Origin: Xestospongia bergquistia | Lineage: Eukaryota > Porifera > Demospongiae > Haplosclerida > Petrosiidae | Reading direction: 5' to 3' | DNA: 64,000 nucleotides | NCBI GenBank assembly: GCA_963965975.1 | Contig: OZ014411.1 | Span: forward strand, 26,956,249-27,020,248 | Shown: in pieces, positions 45,203 through 58,165 of the stretch | How positions within the stretch are numbered: position 1 is the stretch's first letter | Layout: every line of letters begins with the position of its first letter | Translations under genes and position numbers: made by a program | Notes under the pieces: generated by a model | What the model was told of the DNA's origin: nothing | What the model saw: the letters and a program-made list of their open reading frames with translations, nothing else | The model's database searches: none

Positions 45203-45864
45203 TCAGAATATTGTGAAGAATAAAGTCAGCAAAACCACTATAAACAAAAGGAAAATACTGATTTTAACAATATTTGAGCCACTCATAGTACTATTACTAG
45301 TACTATTGCAAGGAGTTGGAATGGAGGGGCTTCTGGCCTGATCACAGTCTGCACAGCCTATGTAAGGCTCACTTCTTTTATTGTTCAAGTTGGACTTAAC
45401 TTTATCCCAATACGACAGAGTGCTGTCCCTTTTGTATCCATAGAGACCACCTACGTGCATCCTAGCAATATCTTCATCAGTAGGCACATGACCTAGTCTG
45501 GCCTCAGTGGCATATCGATTCATATAGCTCTGCATGACTTGCTCAGAGTATGCTGTTGATCCAGGACCTTTTGTGTTTTCCCAGGTTTTCCCTCCATTAG
45601 ACAATGAAGGATTGAACTCAACAGCATCTCTGTAATAATTATCCCATATCTGATATCGTCCATAAGCTCTCCCATTATCTCCAATTGTATTCTCTGGGTC
45701 CTTACACCCACCAGTCTCAACAGCTGAAATAGCGTCATAAAGTTCTCTGCTTATTTTCTGACCTGAAAAATTCATTTTAGATAATATGTTATAAAAATCA
45801 TACCTATTACAAAATCTGATGAAAGAAGTAATAGTATAATAACAATGTTATATTTCAGAGACAT
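45203..45864 (-). CDS. Secreted i-type lysozyme with hydrophobic C-terminal tail
   Basis: Two exons (45804-45864 and 45203-45762, phase 1) give 206 residues. Exon 1 supplies a signal peptide (MSLKYNIVIILLLLSS). The lysozyme domain has the i-type (destabilase) layout: AISAVETGGC with Glu36 as likely acid, IGDNGRAYGRYQI with Asp49 as likely partner, then YSEQVMQSYMNRYA, EDIARMHVGGLYGY and TLSYWDKVKSNL. There are far fewer Cys than in mollusc i-type enzymes. The C-terminus is Ser/Thr/Asn-rich (CNSTSNSTMSGSN), then about 20 hydrophobic residues, so the protein may be GPI-linked or membrane-tethered. It cleaves peptidoglycan for defence or for digesting bacteria. Confidence 0.78.
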
Positions 45865-46959
45865 CTTAGCTTAGAATTAGTCTTGAAGCCAGATGTTCAG
45901 CAAGGGGAGGAACATTTGGAGAAACTCGTATTCAAAACTGGGTAGCTATATGTGTCATTATAGCTGAAGATCACATGACTATTTTAATTAACTTCCAAGT
46001 GTGATCCCTTCCAATCACATGACACAAGCAATTTGATTGGTCTGGACGAAATCAGTGCAAAATGCTAGCTTAGTTTGTCCAGACATTCCCTCCCCTTGCA
46101 GAATGTCTAGCTTTGATACTTGTTTAGAACTAACTATAGTACAATCGCTTGCACACCTGTTATGATTGCGTGTACTTCCTCAACTCAAGTATATGTGTAT
46201 AGCAATGTATTAATATATACTTATAACCTGGTATAAAATATTTTACATTATTATATTGCATATATAGTATTACTCTATTTTATGTAAACATCATACTCTG
46301 TTCTCTATGAGGGAGTGTACCCTTATCATAACATTGGTTTGTTCCTAAATTGCCACTAATATATAGTATTATATATACTATATAGATATTGTTTACTAAG
46401 AATTGCGACTATCTTAATTGCACATGTTTTGAATTCAATTATGATATGCAACGATAATTCTTTTTTAACAAGTGGCCATTATTAAGGTATTTTGTAATGA
46501 AACTCTGAATAAACCAATCAATAGGCAAACGAATACCTTTAGAACTAGTGTTCATCACTGAACTGCATGATATGTTATACAACCTATGTATTAAACTATA
46601 ATTCAAAGCATCTCTATTCCATAAAAATGGTAAATTTTGCTATAATAACTATTGAAACCACTACCTATTAAATAGCTGATTTAAGTTTAAATGAACTACA
46701 TACAAACTGAATGAGGTAGGCATGTAGCTTTAGCTTACCATTCTTATCCTTGTTCATATTAAATGTGAAGTGGTATATTGCTTGGAAATAACAAACATGA
46801 ATTGTTTGATAAAAGATCTAGAGACGTTAGGGTGGTCCTTCTTAATATGTAATTTGCCCTATGATGACATCATTATAGCATCACAGAGTTAATTAATGTT
46901 ATTGTCATAACTTCGTTGGTTAATATTAGTGCTCTACAAAACATTCATGTCAACGAAAA
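45865..46959. other. Intergenic, no gene recognised
   Basis: AT-rich spacer. An imperfect inverted repeat (GGTCTGGAC ... GTCCAGACA) lies at about 46040-46085. Confidence 0.5.
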
Positions 46960-47390
46960 CATCTCTTTAGGATCCTCCCTCTTACCAAATCTGATATATT
47001 AATAGCCTTGAAAATGTCCAGAACTTTGCACTTAGAATATGTTCTAAACAGTGGATTTCTAACTATGACAGAAACCTTGAACTTTTCAATCTTGTCCCCT
47101 TATCCACTCGAAAACCTATTTCTAAATTTACTCTTCTCTTTAAATTTATGAATGATTTCAGTTTTCTTCCAAATGATATTTCATCACCTCATTCACAACC
47201 TCCTCCTCCAAGACCTTCCAGATACTACCATGCTAACAACATCTCAATTCCTTTTGCCGTTCATCTGCTGCCCTTTACTCTTTCATTCCTTCTTCTTCTC
47301 TCTGGAATTCTTTACCTCATGAAATTAAATTGCGTGACTCAATTTCAATTTTTAAGTCAAAGATAAAAGCTCGTTTTCACCATTCACAGT
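46960..47390 (+). mobile_element. 3' end of a non-LTR retrotransposon reverse-transcriptase ORF
   Basis: One frame reads LENVQNFALRICSKQW, then NYDRNLELFNLVPLSTRK and FTLLFKFMNDFSFLP, the usual C-terminal end of CR1/L2/RTE-like RT ORFs. Near 47265 the frame shifts and continues LYSFIPSSSLWNSLPHEI and a final basic segment to a stop near 47390. The upstream RT and endonuclease are absent, so this is a 5'-truncated, frameshifted copy. Confidence 0.75.
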
Positions 47391-47564
47391 AGTATATGTA
47401 TGTGTATATCTATTCATTATTTAAGATACTTTATCTCATTCTTATGCCATATTTGTGCACTCATTTTATTAGCATATGATATTGAGTGCTTTATTTATGA
47501 AGAAGAAGACACATTTCAACAGGTTTCAGGCTCCAGAAATCTCTTGTAATGTCCAAAAGCTGAG

Positions 47565-48700
47565 ATGGCTAAATTTGTTCTTGAATGGGATCCTGACACA
47601 ACTTCACTGACTGATGACATAAAAAACGCTAGTCAGTTGTTTTTGAAAGATTAAATAAAAGACTTAAATTATTGACTATATATTATGTGACTGAGGGTAA
47701 CTCCACCATTATGATCTGTACCTTACACTCAGTCTGACATCTTTACTTATTGCCAAAAGTTAGAAGACTCTTGAATCGGTGAAAAGGAGAGTACTAATAT
47801 TTTTAATCCAGCTTACAGCTGGTCATTGTACTATTTATGATAATGTCAAAGACACATGGTAAGAGATAAGTACTATTAGACAATAATTACTACGTGTGTT
47901 AACTATTGATTTATAGGAGGTTAAGAGCTATTGTAAAAGAGAAGACAAAGGAATTGAAAAGTTGTCTAGAACTAGAACAAACCATCCAGAAAAAGATATC
48001 TATGCAAATATCATTTATTGTTAGACAAAATGAAGGTATATTGTGTTCAAGTACTGTTTTATTTTATAGCTGTCCATTATATGATAAATTTGATTAATAG
48101 CTTAAATATTCCTTTGTATAGAGCAAATTTAAAAAAAAAATTCAACATTTGAAATTACTTGTGAAAACAAATGAATCACAAGTCCAATTGCAATGTTGGC
48201 AGTATTTTACATGATATAATTGTGATCAACTTTATTCTCATTTTATATAAATATACAGTCAGTGTCCTCTGAGAGACAGAAAGAGCTAATGAAACTGCAA
48301 GAAATAATAACATCGTTGATTTTACAACTAAAATAGAGAGACAAACAGATTGAGGATTTAAAGCAGAGCTTGAAAGATAACTGGTATTAGTCACTTGTCA
48401 TCATATGACGCTGTTACTAAGTCTAGCATTCATACCAAAGGCTCATAAACCAGTTACTGTTAAAGGACTTGAGTTAACACAAATAAAATCCAGCCAAGAA
48501 GAGTCCATACCTGTAACAATATTCTTAATACCATACATGTCTTAAATGTGACTACTAGAGTCTCTACCAATATTAGAGTTGAAAAATATCAGTTAAGTTT
48601 CACCTGACAATAAATATGAAGACACTACTGGCATCAAGAATCCTGTCATTTCAGACATTCCTCCAATTAATTATTTTTCTTACAGCATCTCTGTTTTATC
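47565..48700 (+). pseudogene. Decayed coiled-coil gene
   Basis: Three protein-like pieces occur in order: 47565-47654 (MAKFVLEWDPDTTSLTDDIK, then a stop), 47919-48035 after a TTATAG acceptor (RRLRAIVKEKTKELKSCLEL), and 48257-48385 (SSERQKELMKLQEIITSLIL, a TAG, then RDKQIEDLKQSLKDN). A fourth piece, 48405-48543, reads KAHKPVTVKGLELTQIKSSQ. The stops and the missing splice sites indicate decay. The family is unknown. Confidence 0.4.
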
Positions 48701-49439
48701 CCCTATATTGGCTAGTATTGTAATGGTAAATGTGGACTTAGGACCACATTGGCAATCCAGAACTGATATCATTAGGTCAGTTTTGACTTCTAAAAATGAT
48801 CAACGAGGCCATGTTGGCTACACACACAGTCAAATTAGTCCTACGCAAATTGTTGCAAACAAAATGTGGACTTGCGTAGATTTACTCTTTATCCCAGTTC
48901 TACTCTGGAATGATTTATAATAAAGAATAGATAAAAAAAATTAAGACTAATATAATAAGTTGCAAAGTTATAGATAATAATTTAGTCTGTCAAATGATCA
49001 CGTTACTTGCTTATGTCAGAGACTGAGAACTAGAGGCTAGATTATTATACTGATGAATAAGAGAAACTGACCTACTAAAGACTTGACAGTGGATGTCCGA
49101 GACAGTAGTATTAGAGGCTGGATTATTATAACTATGAATAATATAACAATAATAGTTGTCAGGTATTGTAAACAGTGAGTAACCTAATTGCAGTATACCT
49201 ACCTTCAGTGGGATTGTTTGATGTAGAGAGAGAGCTGCTAAAAGGAGCTGAACCAGTACAGGACTTTTTACAGCAAGTACTTTTATATTAAAATTTAACA
49301 GTATTTAACTGAGCAATTCTAGCTTGATCTAATCAAAGGAAGAATGTAAGTTGCAATATCCATGTACCTTCTACTATATCTACTTCGATTCTTTTTACTC
49401 TGCATTTGAATCTAGCTTGAATATTTTTCCTTGTTATTG
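48701..49439. other. Intergenic with one doubtful open frame
   Basis: The frame at 48708-48920 (70 codons) has no start context and no recognisable family. Otherwise empty. Confidence 0.4.
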
Positions 49440-49729
49440 CACTAAATACCTTGTGAGTGATTGGTAGACTGACACATAATGGCACTATCATAATAGACAA
49501 TTAACTTCCACAGTGGCACTGGCACAATTATTGGTCTGACACATAATGGCATGGCACAATAGACAAACTCCATAGTGGTTTTGATAACTCCACAATAGTA
49601 AGACTCAAGACTTCCACAGTGGCACTGGCACAATTGTTGGTAGACTGACACACATAATGGCACCATAGTGGTTTTGACACTCCTCACACATTGGCACTCT
49701 GGTCCTGGTAGACTTGCATAATGGCACGC

Positions 49730-50470
49730 GGTGGCACTGGCACAATAGACAATAATTCCACACTAGTTTTGACTTGCACACTCCCGGTAGACCCTGATAG
49801 ACTCACACACTCTGATCCTGGTAGACTTGCATAATGGCACTTGGTAGACCCACATAATGACACTGGTACAATGTTTGGTAGACTCACAATAAATTTCATA
49901 CAATTTTAAGACTCAATTAGACTTCCACATGTAGACTTGCATAATGGCAATTTTAAGACTCAATTAGACTTGCAGACTTGCATAATGGCACATGGTGGCA
50001 CTGGCACAATAGACAATAATTCCACAATAGTTTTGACTTGCACACTCCTGGTAGACTCTCATATTGGGACTCTGATCCTGGTAGACTTGCATAATGGCAC
50101 TTGGTTGACCCACATAATGACACTGGTACAATGTTTGGTAGACTCACAATAAATTTCATACAATTTTAAGACTCAATTAGACTTCCACATGTAGACTTGC
50201 ATAATGGCAATTTTAAGACTCAATTAGACTTGCAGACTTGCATAATGGCACATGGTGGCACTGGCACAATAGACAATAATTCCACAATAGTTTTGACTTG
50301 CACACTCCTGGTAGACTCTCATATTGGGACTCTGATCCTGGTAGACTTGCATAATGGCACTTGGTAGACCCACATAATGACACTGGTACAATGTATGGTA
50401 GACTCACAATAGATTCCACACAATTTTAAGACTCAATTAGACTCGCACAGTCTGGTTGCAGACTCGCACA
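49730..50470. repeat. 260-bp period sub-block of the mosaic
   Basis: GGTGGCACTGGCACAATAGA starts copies at about 49730, 49994 and 50254, each running through TTTTGACTTGCACACTCC to TTTTAAGACTCAATTAGACT. Confidence 0.85.
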
Positions 50471-51049
50471 GTTTGGTAGATACTACACACTCCTGGTAGA
50501 CTCACACAGTAGACTTGCATAATGGCACTTGGTAGACTCACATAATGAACACACTGAAGTAGACTCCACAATGTAGACTTGCACAGTTTGGTAGGTACTA
50601 CACACTCCTGGTAGACTCACACATTGGCACTCTGATCCTAGTTGACTTGCATAATGGCACTTGGTAGACTCGATGTACATAATGAGCACAACAATGGCAC
50701 ACTAATGGCAGACTCATAACGGTAGCCTCAATTATTACACAAATAGACAATGGCAGACTGAAGTACACTCCACAATGATTAGACATTAAATAGACTTCAC
50801 AATACAAATATACACACTGAAATAGACTCCAGTACACTCCACAATGATTAGACATTAAATAGACTTCACAATACTAAACTCAGTATACAAATATACACAC
50901 TGAAATAGACTCCACGATGATTAGACTTGCAAACAATGGTTAGACTTGAGACTCCACAATGATTAGACTTGCAAACAATGGTTAGACTTGTGGAGTTTAG
51001 AGAGACAATAGCACTCTGCACAAATACAATGGCACAATGATTACACTTG

Positions 51050-51330
51050 GAGAGTTTAGATAGACTAGCACATTAGCACTCTGCAAAAATAGGCAATGGT
51101 ACACTAAGTAGACTAAGACTAGTAGTATGCACAAATAGGCAATGGTACGTAGACTAAGACTTGCAGAGTTTGGATAGACTAGAACAATAGCACACTGGTT
51201 ACACACTTCTAGTAGTATGCACAAATAGGCAATGGTACACTAAGTAGACTAAGACTTGCAGAGTTTGGATAGACTAGCACAATAGCACTCTGGTTACACA
51301 CTTCTAGTAGTATACTTGCACAATGGGTAG
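51050..51330. repeat. About 90-bp period sub-block of the mosaic
   Basis: AGTAGTATGCACAAATAGGC recurs at 51121 and 51211, with a variant at 51305. Each is linked to AGACTTGCAGAGTTTGGATA and TAGCACTCTGGTTACACAC. Confidence 0.8.
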
Positions 51331-52980
51331 TGGAATGGTAGACAATTCCTAAAGATTAAAAAGATGGTATCAGATATGTTGTCAATAGTAATGCACACTC
51401 CTTGTAAAATAGCACTCTGGTAAAATAGCATTCTGGTAGACACTTCTAGTAGTAGACTTGCACAATGGGTAGTGGAATGGTTGACGATTCCTAAAGATTA
51501 AAAAGATGGTATCCGACAATATGTCAAATAATAGTAATACACACTCCTTGTGCTTGGTAGACTTCTGGTTGAAAATTCCATGCCAATGAATTGTAGACTC
51601 TGGTAGCCAATGAATGGTAGACTTCGGGCAGACACTTCTAGTTGAAAATTCCATGCCAATGAATTGTAGACTCCGGGTAGCCAATGAATGGTAGACTTCT
51701 GGTAGACACTCTAGTAGTAGACTTGCACAATGGGTAGTGGAATGGTAGACGATTCCTAAAGACTAAAACATGGTATCAGATTTTGTTGTCAAATAATAGT
51801 AATACACATTCCTTGTACAAATCACACTTCTAGTAGTATACTTGCACAATGGGTAGTGGAATGGTAGACAATTCCTAAAGATTAAAAAGATGGTATCAGA
51901 TATTTTGTCAATAATAGTAATGCACACTCCTTGTGCAATGGTAGTAGATTGGTTGACTACTGGTAGAAAATTCCATGCCAATGAATGGTAGACTGCTAGT
52001 AGCCAATGGGGGTAGTGCAATGGTAGACATTTCCTAAATATTAAAAAAATATGATATGTTGTCAAATAATAGTAACACACACTCCTTGTGCAATGGTAGA
52101 TTGGTAGACTCCTGGTAGAAAATTCCATGCTGGTGGACCCCTGGTAGCCAATGAATGGTAGACTTCTGGTAGACACTTCTGGTAGTAGAGTTGCACAATG
52201 GTTAGTGGAATGGTAGACGATTCCTAAAGATTAAAAAGATGGTAGAAAATTCCATGCTGGTAGACTCCTGGTATGCTGGTAGACTCCTGGTAGCCAAGAA
52301 TGGTAGACTTCTGGTAGACACTTCTAGTAGTAGACTTGCACAATGGGTAGTGGAATGGTAGACAATTCCTAAAGATTAAAAAGATGGTAGAAAATTCCAT
52401 GCTGGTAGACTCCTGGTAGCCAATGAATGGTAGACTTCTGGTAGACACTTCTAGCACAATGGGTAGTGGAATGGTAGACGATTCCTAAAGATTAAAAAGA
52501 TGATATCAGACAAGTTGTCAAATAATAGTAATACACACTCCTTGTGCTTGGTAGACTTCTGGTTGAAAATTCCATGCCAATGAATTGTAGACTCCTGGTA
52601 GCCAATGAATGGTAGACTTCTGGCAGACACTTCTAGTTAAAAATTCCATGCCAATGAATTGTAGATTCCTAAAGATTAAAAAGATGGTATCAGATGTGTT
52701 GTCAAATAATAGTAATGCACACTCCTTGTGCAATGGTAGTAGATTGTTAGAGTCCTGATAGAAAATTCCATGCCAATGAATGGTAGACTCCTGGTAGCAT
52801 GAAGCTGGTAGACACTTCTACATAATGGGATGGTAGACAATTCCTAAAGATTAAAAAGATGGTATGAATGGTAGACTCCTGGTAGCCAATGAATCTGGTA
52901 GACACTTCTAGTAGTAGACTTGCACAATGGGTAGTGGAATGGTAGACAATTCCTAACAGTATACTTGGCACAATGAGTAA
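51320..52980. repeat. AATTCCTAAAGATTAAAAAG sub-block of the mosaic
   Basis: The anchor ATTCCTAAAGATTAAAAAG occurs about eleven times (near 51346, 51487, 51751, 51870, 52029, 52218, 52364, 52480, 52665, 52840 and 52948) at irregular 110-260 bp spacing, with variable phrases between. Confidence 0.85.
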
Positions 52981-53039
52981 TTAAAAGATGGTTGCCTAAC
53001 AGGTAGATTTCCTACTGACATGGTAGACTTGCATCTGTT

Positions 53040-54260
53040 GGTAGACAAACCACAAATCTAATCTCATACTGAAGAATCTTTCACTTGACAAATTTGTAAT
53101 CTCATACTAAAGAATCTTTCATAATGTGAATGGGAATGTCTAACCCCACTGACAAATTGATTTCTTTCAATCATTGGTGACAAATTGATTTCTTTCAATC
53201 ATTGGTAGACTGGCATCTTATCGTAAAGATCTTTCATTATCTCATACTGAAGAATTCATATTGTGAACAGGAATGTCTAACCCCATTGACAAAAATTGAT
53301 TTCTTTCAATCATCATAGTAGACTAGCATCCTCTGCTGTAGACTCTTCTGCATCCAACCGATCTCTCTCCAAACCTCTTGCTAAAGATTCCTTTTCTCTC
53401 AGTCTCTCTAGTCTGATCCACCCATACTAGCCTAGAACGTACATTTTGTACAGTCTAATCCACCCATACTAGCCTATAATGTACATTTATATATACATGT
53501 ACATTTATTAACCCATATACTAGCCTTCCACCCATACTAGCCTTAGTCTAACTCACTCATACTAGCATAGAAAGTGTATATCCCCTTTTTTGATAACAAC
53601 TCACCCATCCCCTTCCATGACAACATTTGGTCAACTCACCCATCCCCTTCCATGACAACATTTGGTGTAGATTACTGCAACCAGGCATAAATGTTAAGAA
53701 ATCTCACGATTGTTAAAGAAATCAATTTCTGACAAAGGGTTAGACAACTGTGACCATTTCTTGACAACATTGGTATAGATAAATTTAGTAGACTCTCCCC
53801 AAACATTTGGTAGACTCACATAAATAGACTCCAACATATTGGTAGACTCATGGACTTGCACAAACTTCATTGTATGGTAGACTCTTGCTTGTCTTGCTTT
53901 GCTTTTATTCAATCAAACTACAACCTTGTCAGCAGATCAGTAGCCATCAGTAGGGCAGTGGCATTCTTTGTCTCCTCCTTGCCGATTAGTAGCATTCCCA
54001 GTTGATGTTGTTACAGCTGAACGTTTTTGTAGACTTTGCGTATTTCCAGTTGGTATTGTTACAGCTGAACGTTTTTGTGGACTCTGCGTAAGTCAATAGC
54101 ATTTTTTGTCTTCTCCTTGCAGATCAGTAGCATTCCCAGTTGATGTTGTTACAGCTGAACATGGGGCAGTGACATTCTTTTGTCTCCTCCTTGCAGATCA
54201 GTAGCATTCTCAGTTGGTGTTGTTACAGGTCTCCAGTAGGGCAGTAGCATTCCTCATTGC
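53040..54260. repeat. Terminal sub-blocks of the mosaic
   Basis: Successive small families: AATCTCATACTGAAGAATC with TTGATTTCTTTCAATCATTG (53050-53320), CTAATCCACCCATACTAGCC (53400-53570), CATCCCCTTCCATGACAACA twice (53600-53665), and CAGTAGCATTCCCAGTTGAT with TGTTACAGCTGAACGTTTT (53940-54230). Confidence 0.8.
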
Positions 54261-55296
54261 AGGTCGCATTCCTTTTTCATAGCACATTTAGTGCCAAGAT
54301 CCACTGTCAGTAGTAAGCACCGTATTCTCATATCCTCCATCAGATATTTCTGTTTCATAGTCAGTAGCATTCAAAACTCCATACAGTTGGTAGAGAGATA
54401 TAAGCAACAGCAGTATTGTCTCCAATAGTAGGTAGCATAACGAGTTGCATATTGTGGTAGTCTACCAGTAGAGGTTCCAGAGAGCCTTCCAGAAAAATGA
54501 AGTGATGTGAATGCTTCTGTACTCTGCTTATATACACGCAGAGACTCGTGTTTATCACAACGTGATAAGAGAGACAATATGACTCCATGAGAGAAATAAC
54601 AAACACAGAATAACAAACATAGAAAAGATAGCCAATCAAATTTCTTCTACACAAACCTTGGCGCGTTTGTGAAAATCTTAATTATCAGGCATGGTAAGTA
54701 TTTTATTAAAGATGGTGGGTGTTATTACCTTACTAAAACTACAAGTTCTGATGTCATCCCTATGATTTTCTATTCACCAGTCACTGTTAAGGTAAGAACA
54801 TGCTATAGTGGTTAGTGTTCTAGCTATTATAGAGGCTAAAATGGTCAAATTGATGCCTCAATGATTTCTATAGTATGATGTCTGTGGATTGTTTGTGATT
54901 TAGATACAAGTCACATGAATGGATTATTGTATTGTAATATAGTAGTGCAATAGGTGCTAGTGATTCTAAATCCAATGCTAATAGATAGTTATAGTTAAAT
55001 TATATATGTATTCTCATGATAGCAACAGCTCCTTCTAGATGTATCTATTTATCACTAAACTTTTTGTCAAAGAAAGAAAATTACAATCATTGTTTACTTT
55101 ATTATAATAATTATAATGTACCAACATGTATTATAGTATTAATAATATGGTATGAATTCGCTAAATTTATTGCACATGCATAGGTATTCATAGCATGTGT
55201 GACAAACAGCGAAGATAAGCAAAGATCCTTCTAAAGAAGAGAGATTGCAAGTTATGTACAACAAAGACAGAAAAAACTATCTTCCTCTGACCAGAA
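54261..55296. other. Intergenic, no gene recognised
   Basis: Spacer between the mosaic minisatellite and the NCOA5-like relic. Some diverged minisatellite words persist to about 54480. Confidence 0.45.
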
Positions 55297-56260
55297 ATGA
55301 TGGAATCACGTATTTTCATCGGAAACTTGGCTTCAAAGAAGGTTCATATCTTATTACATAAAATTGTCTGATTATTATAATTCACTTCTTTTTTTCCAGG
55401 CCACAAGGGACCAAAAATTGAATAGGTCTTCACAAAATATGACAAAGTATTAGGTCTCTCTTCACAAGAGTTATGGCTTTGTTCAGTTCGACTCCAAAGA
55501 ATCAGCCTTGGCTGCTGTAAAGGCTGAAGATGGGAATGAACTACATGGATTTATGTTCCTTTGTAATTAATATGATAATTACTGTCACTTTGTATAATAT
55601 TTGTATTGCAACTGAGAGACATAAAGATGGAGGTGGTGGTGACAGGGACAGTGGCCCAAAGAGAGGTCATGGAGGTAACAGGAGGTGTTCCCATCGTTCT
55701 CACTCTCGTTCTCCCTACCGTTGTTTCTGTTCTCAAGATCATTATGAATGAGATTATTGGCAGCATTATGATAGATTTTTCCCACCCTCTTGTCTACGAG
55801 GACATCTCCACCATTGGATCCATACAGTTAATGTAGTACATTCAACTATTAATAAGTAAATATCAATTAATTTATTAGAGATCCTTATCATCCTCATGAT
55901 CCTTATCTGCATCCTCGTGACGACCCCTATGATCGTTACCCAAGGGACTTTTATGATTGTCCATTCCACCCAGCCTCTGGACGTCAATCTCTTCCTCCCC
56001 TTCCATATTTTTCAGATTACCTACCACTGCCCCGAGGCAAGAGAGATTGGTATTAACATTATCTTATCTTAACAATATTGTTCCCTCTTTTTGAAGGTAT
56101 GAATTAGACCCATGGGATTATCCTCCTTCTCGTGAACGGGACATCCCTCCTTTGCCTTTTAGAGAAGAAAGGGAATTACCCAAGTCATTTTTAGGTATCC
56201 AATCTCCTAAGAGAAGGTCATCTGAAATGCAAATAATAGTTGTAAAACAATCAATAGAAG
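55297..56260 (+). pseudogene. Truncated NCOA5-like RNA-binding coactivator pseudogene
   Basis: Exon-like pieces in order: 55297-55341 (MESRIFIGNLASKK, RNP2), 55454-55555 (SLHKSYGFVQFDSKESALAA, RNP1 and after), 55600-55734 (ATERHKDGGGGDRDSG and an RS-like HRSHSRSPYR), 55879-56040 (DPYHPHDPYLHPRDDPYDRY) and 56098-56259 (YELDPWDYPPSRERDIPP ending QIIVVKQSIE). An N-terminal RRM, Arg/Asp/Tyr-rich middle and IIVVxKQ entry to the anticodon-binding-like domain is the layout of NCOA5/CIA. Frame changes and missing splice sites occur between pieces, and the conserved domain stops after ten residues, about 200 bp before a duplicated segment begins. Confidence 0.55.
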
Positions 56261-56454
56261 TAAGTTTATTTAATACAATAGTCTTGTCGTTGTTGTTGTT
56301 GAAAATAAAATAAAACAGCGAATTCAAACAAAAATATATTTTAAGAGCCAATAATAAAACTAATCCTATTTAGGCCAACTAAAACAAACAAACACAAGTT
56401 AATAATCATAATTATTACTTTTTATTATTCTTCAATCAACCATAAATGTATCAC

Positions 56455-58165
56455 CAAAGATATATACTTACTCATATAGATATATCAATTGAAAATTAGA
56501 CGAGTAATTTACAGATTGTAGTGGTATTAAATGAAATGTTGTCAAATGGTAAAGTGAAGACACAAACCTTGTGTGTGAATATGATAACATTATAAATCAT
56601 ATGTCCTCACTAGAAGTTTAATGACAAGTGTTTAAATGTACAAGTGTATGCCTTAGGCTGCAAATATATGAATAAACCTTCTTAATGAATATTTCAAATG
56701 AATGTTAAACATCCTTTATGTGATTTTTCGACTTGAGCTCATTTTTATTTTTATCAATATATTTAGACAGAGAAGGTATTCATTTGTATAATGTCAAAGG
56801 ACTGAATACAATACAAATACACTAAAATGAGTTATAAAGATTGAAATAGTCTTGATTAAGATAAGCAAACACATACTCCATAGTAGTACATATGTTGCTG
56901 TAGTCAAAATAGTCTTCAGGTATTTAGGTATACACTAACATAGTCATTAGGTTTTGTTTATATATACACAAGCAGACCATGTGTCAAATCAAGTTTTTAG
57001 ACAGTAAGAGCTTAATCAGTTATTATGTTTATTTATAAGTTAGCATGCACTGATTAAACTTAACAGTTCACATACTATTACTAAAAATTAGTTAATATTC
57101 TACATATTTTTAAGCAAAGATGATTCCTATGCTATACTCTTTAAGGTAGTTTTAGTACCATTCCAACAATCTATGCTTATCAAACAGAACCATTGGTGTA
57201 CTAAAATAGGGTAATTGTGTAGACCAATATCAAATGTAATTATAACTGGAGTAATGTAATATGTTTCTCCCTAGATTTAGTATTGTACCAATATTATTCT
57301 CATCATAACGTACTGAAATCTTTGTAAGCACTAATATATTGCACTTATATATTATGTATATGCACTTTATAAAGACACCTGAAAATATTTAGGCAAATGC
57401 TAAAGGAAAAACAAGACTGCTTGTATTGCACATGTTCATACTTCTTTCTCACACAACTTTTCTTCTTCACACACATTGAAGACATGTCCATTAATCATTT
57501 TATTAATTACTTGATGTGTTCAGTAATAAAACATCTTCAAACTTTTTCGAATTTTAAATGTTTGGTCAAAATACAGTGCCACTAATTAAATCTGTACTTT
57601 TGGCCAGCAATTAAATAATGGTACAAAAAAGAGCAATTCATAGATACAAGACTCATTTTATACATCTATATAATTATACTAGTGTACATTAAAGTTATCA
57701 AACTAGTACCTTTTTGATTTTATATTTCGTGCTAATTGTATTTTATTTAGAAATCAAAATTAAAAAGATTTTGGTGGATATCTACATATGTGTAGAAATT
57801 GATGTTGGAGATCAGTGATAAGCAAAATGAAATTAACATTATAAAGAAGTGCACAATAAAACACAACTAGTAATAGGCTTAGAGTTTAGTATTAACTGTT
57901 TATATTTATTTCTTAAGTAAATACCATTAGTAACTAAGAAATGAAACAATTTCAATTTGCATTGACCTACCTATATAGGCAATATAGTTAATTGAAAGTT
58001 ATGTAGGTATATTCTAGATTTTATATATCAGCAAAGGAATTTACTAATGTAGCGATGGCACTGCATGGTCTGAGATACATGACTATACTTATAAAGATTT
58101 TTTTTCTAAATATTTTAGATAACTCCTCAATTGAATAAAGATTATATAGTCTATCTTACAATACT
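56455..58165 (+). repeat. Duplicated segment, copy B
   Basis: Partner of 38940-40560. Copy B lacks the GC-rich patch seen at 40260-40410 in copy A. Its last 240 bp (57923-58162) recur almost identically at the right edge of the window. Confidence 0.65.
57923..58162 (+). repeat. 240-bp dispersed repeat, copy 1
   Basis: ACCATTAGTAACTAAGAAAT through TATATAGTCTATCTTACA. It matches 63761-64000 with only scattered substitutions. Confidence 0.9.

Larger units (their letters stand above)
49440..54260. repeat. Mosaic minisatellite built on GGTAGAC
   Basis: About 4.8 kb in which the word GGTAGACT (or TAGACTTGCA) recurs every 10-40 bp, separated by a limited vocabulary of phrases (CATAATGGCA, GGCACTGGCACAAT, CCAATGAATGGTAGAC, AATTCCTAAAGATTAAAAAG, CACACTCCTTGTGC). 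Sub-blocks with their own periods follow one another. Minus-strand open frames here (for example 51763-52176) are frame-switching products of the repeat and not genes. Confidence 0.9.

Noticed and set aside
51763-52176. Minus-strand open frame of 137 codons in the minisatellite, and similar ones at 49.4-53.9 kb
   Set aside because: The same phrases appear in different frames from copy to copy and no splice logic or start context exists.
49440-52980. Possible CRISPR-like array
   Set aside because: The recurring word is only 7-8 bp, spacing is irregular and the spacers are themselves repeated. The genome is eukaryotic and no cas genes are present.
54361-54654. 97-codon and 81-codon overlapping minus-strand frames
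   Set aside because: No family, overlapping frames in diverged repeat sequence, and low-complexity context.
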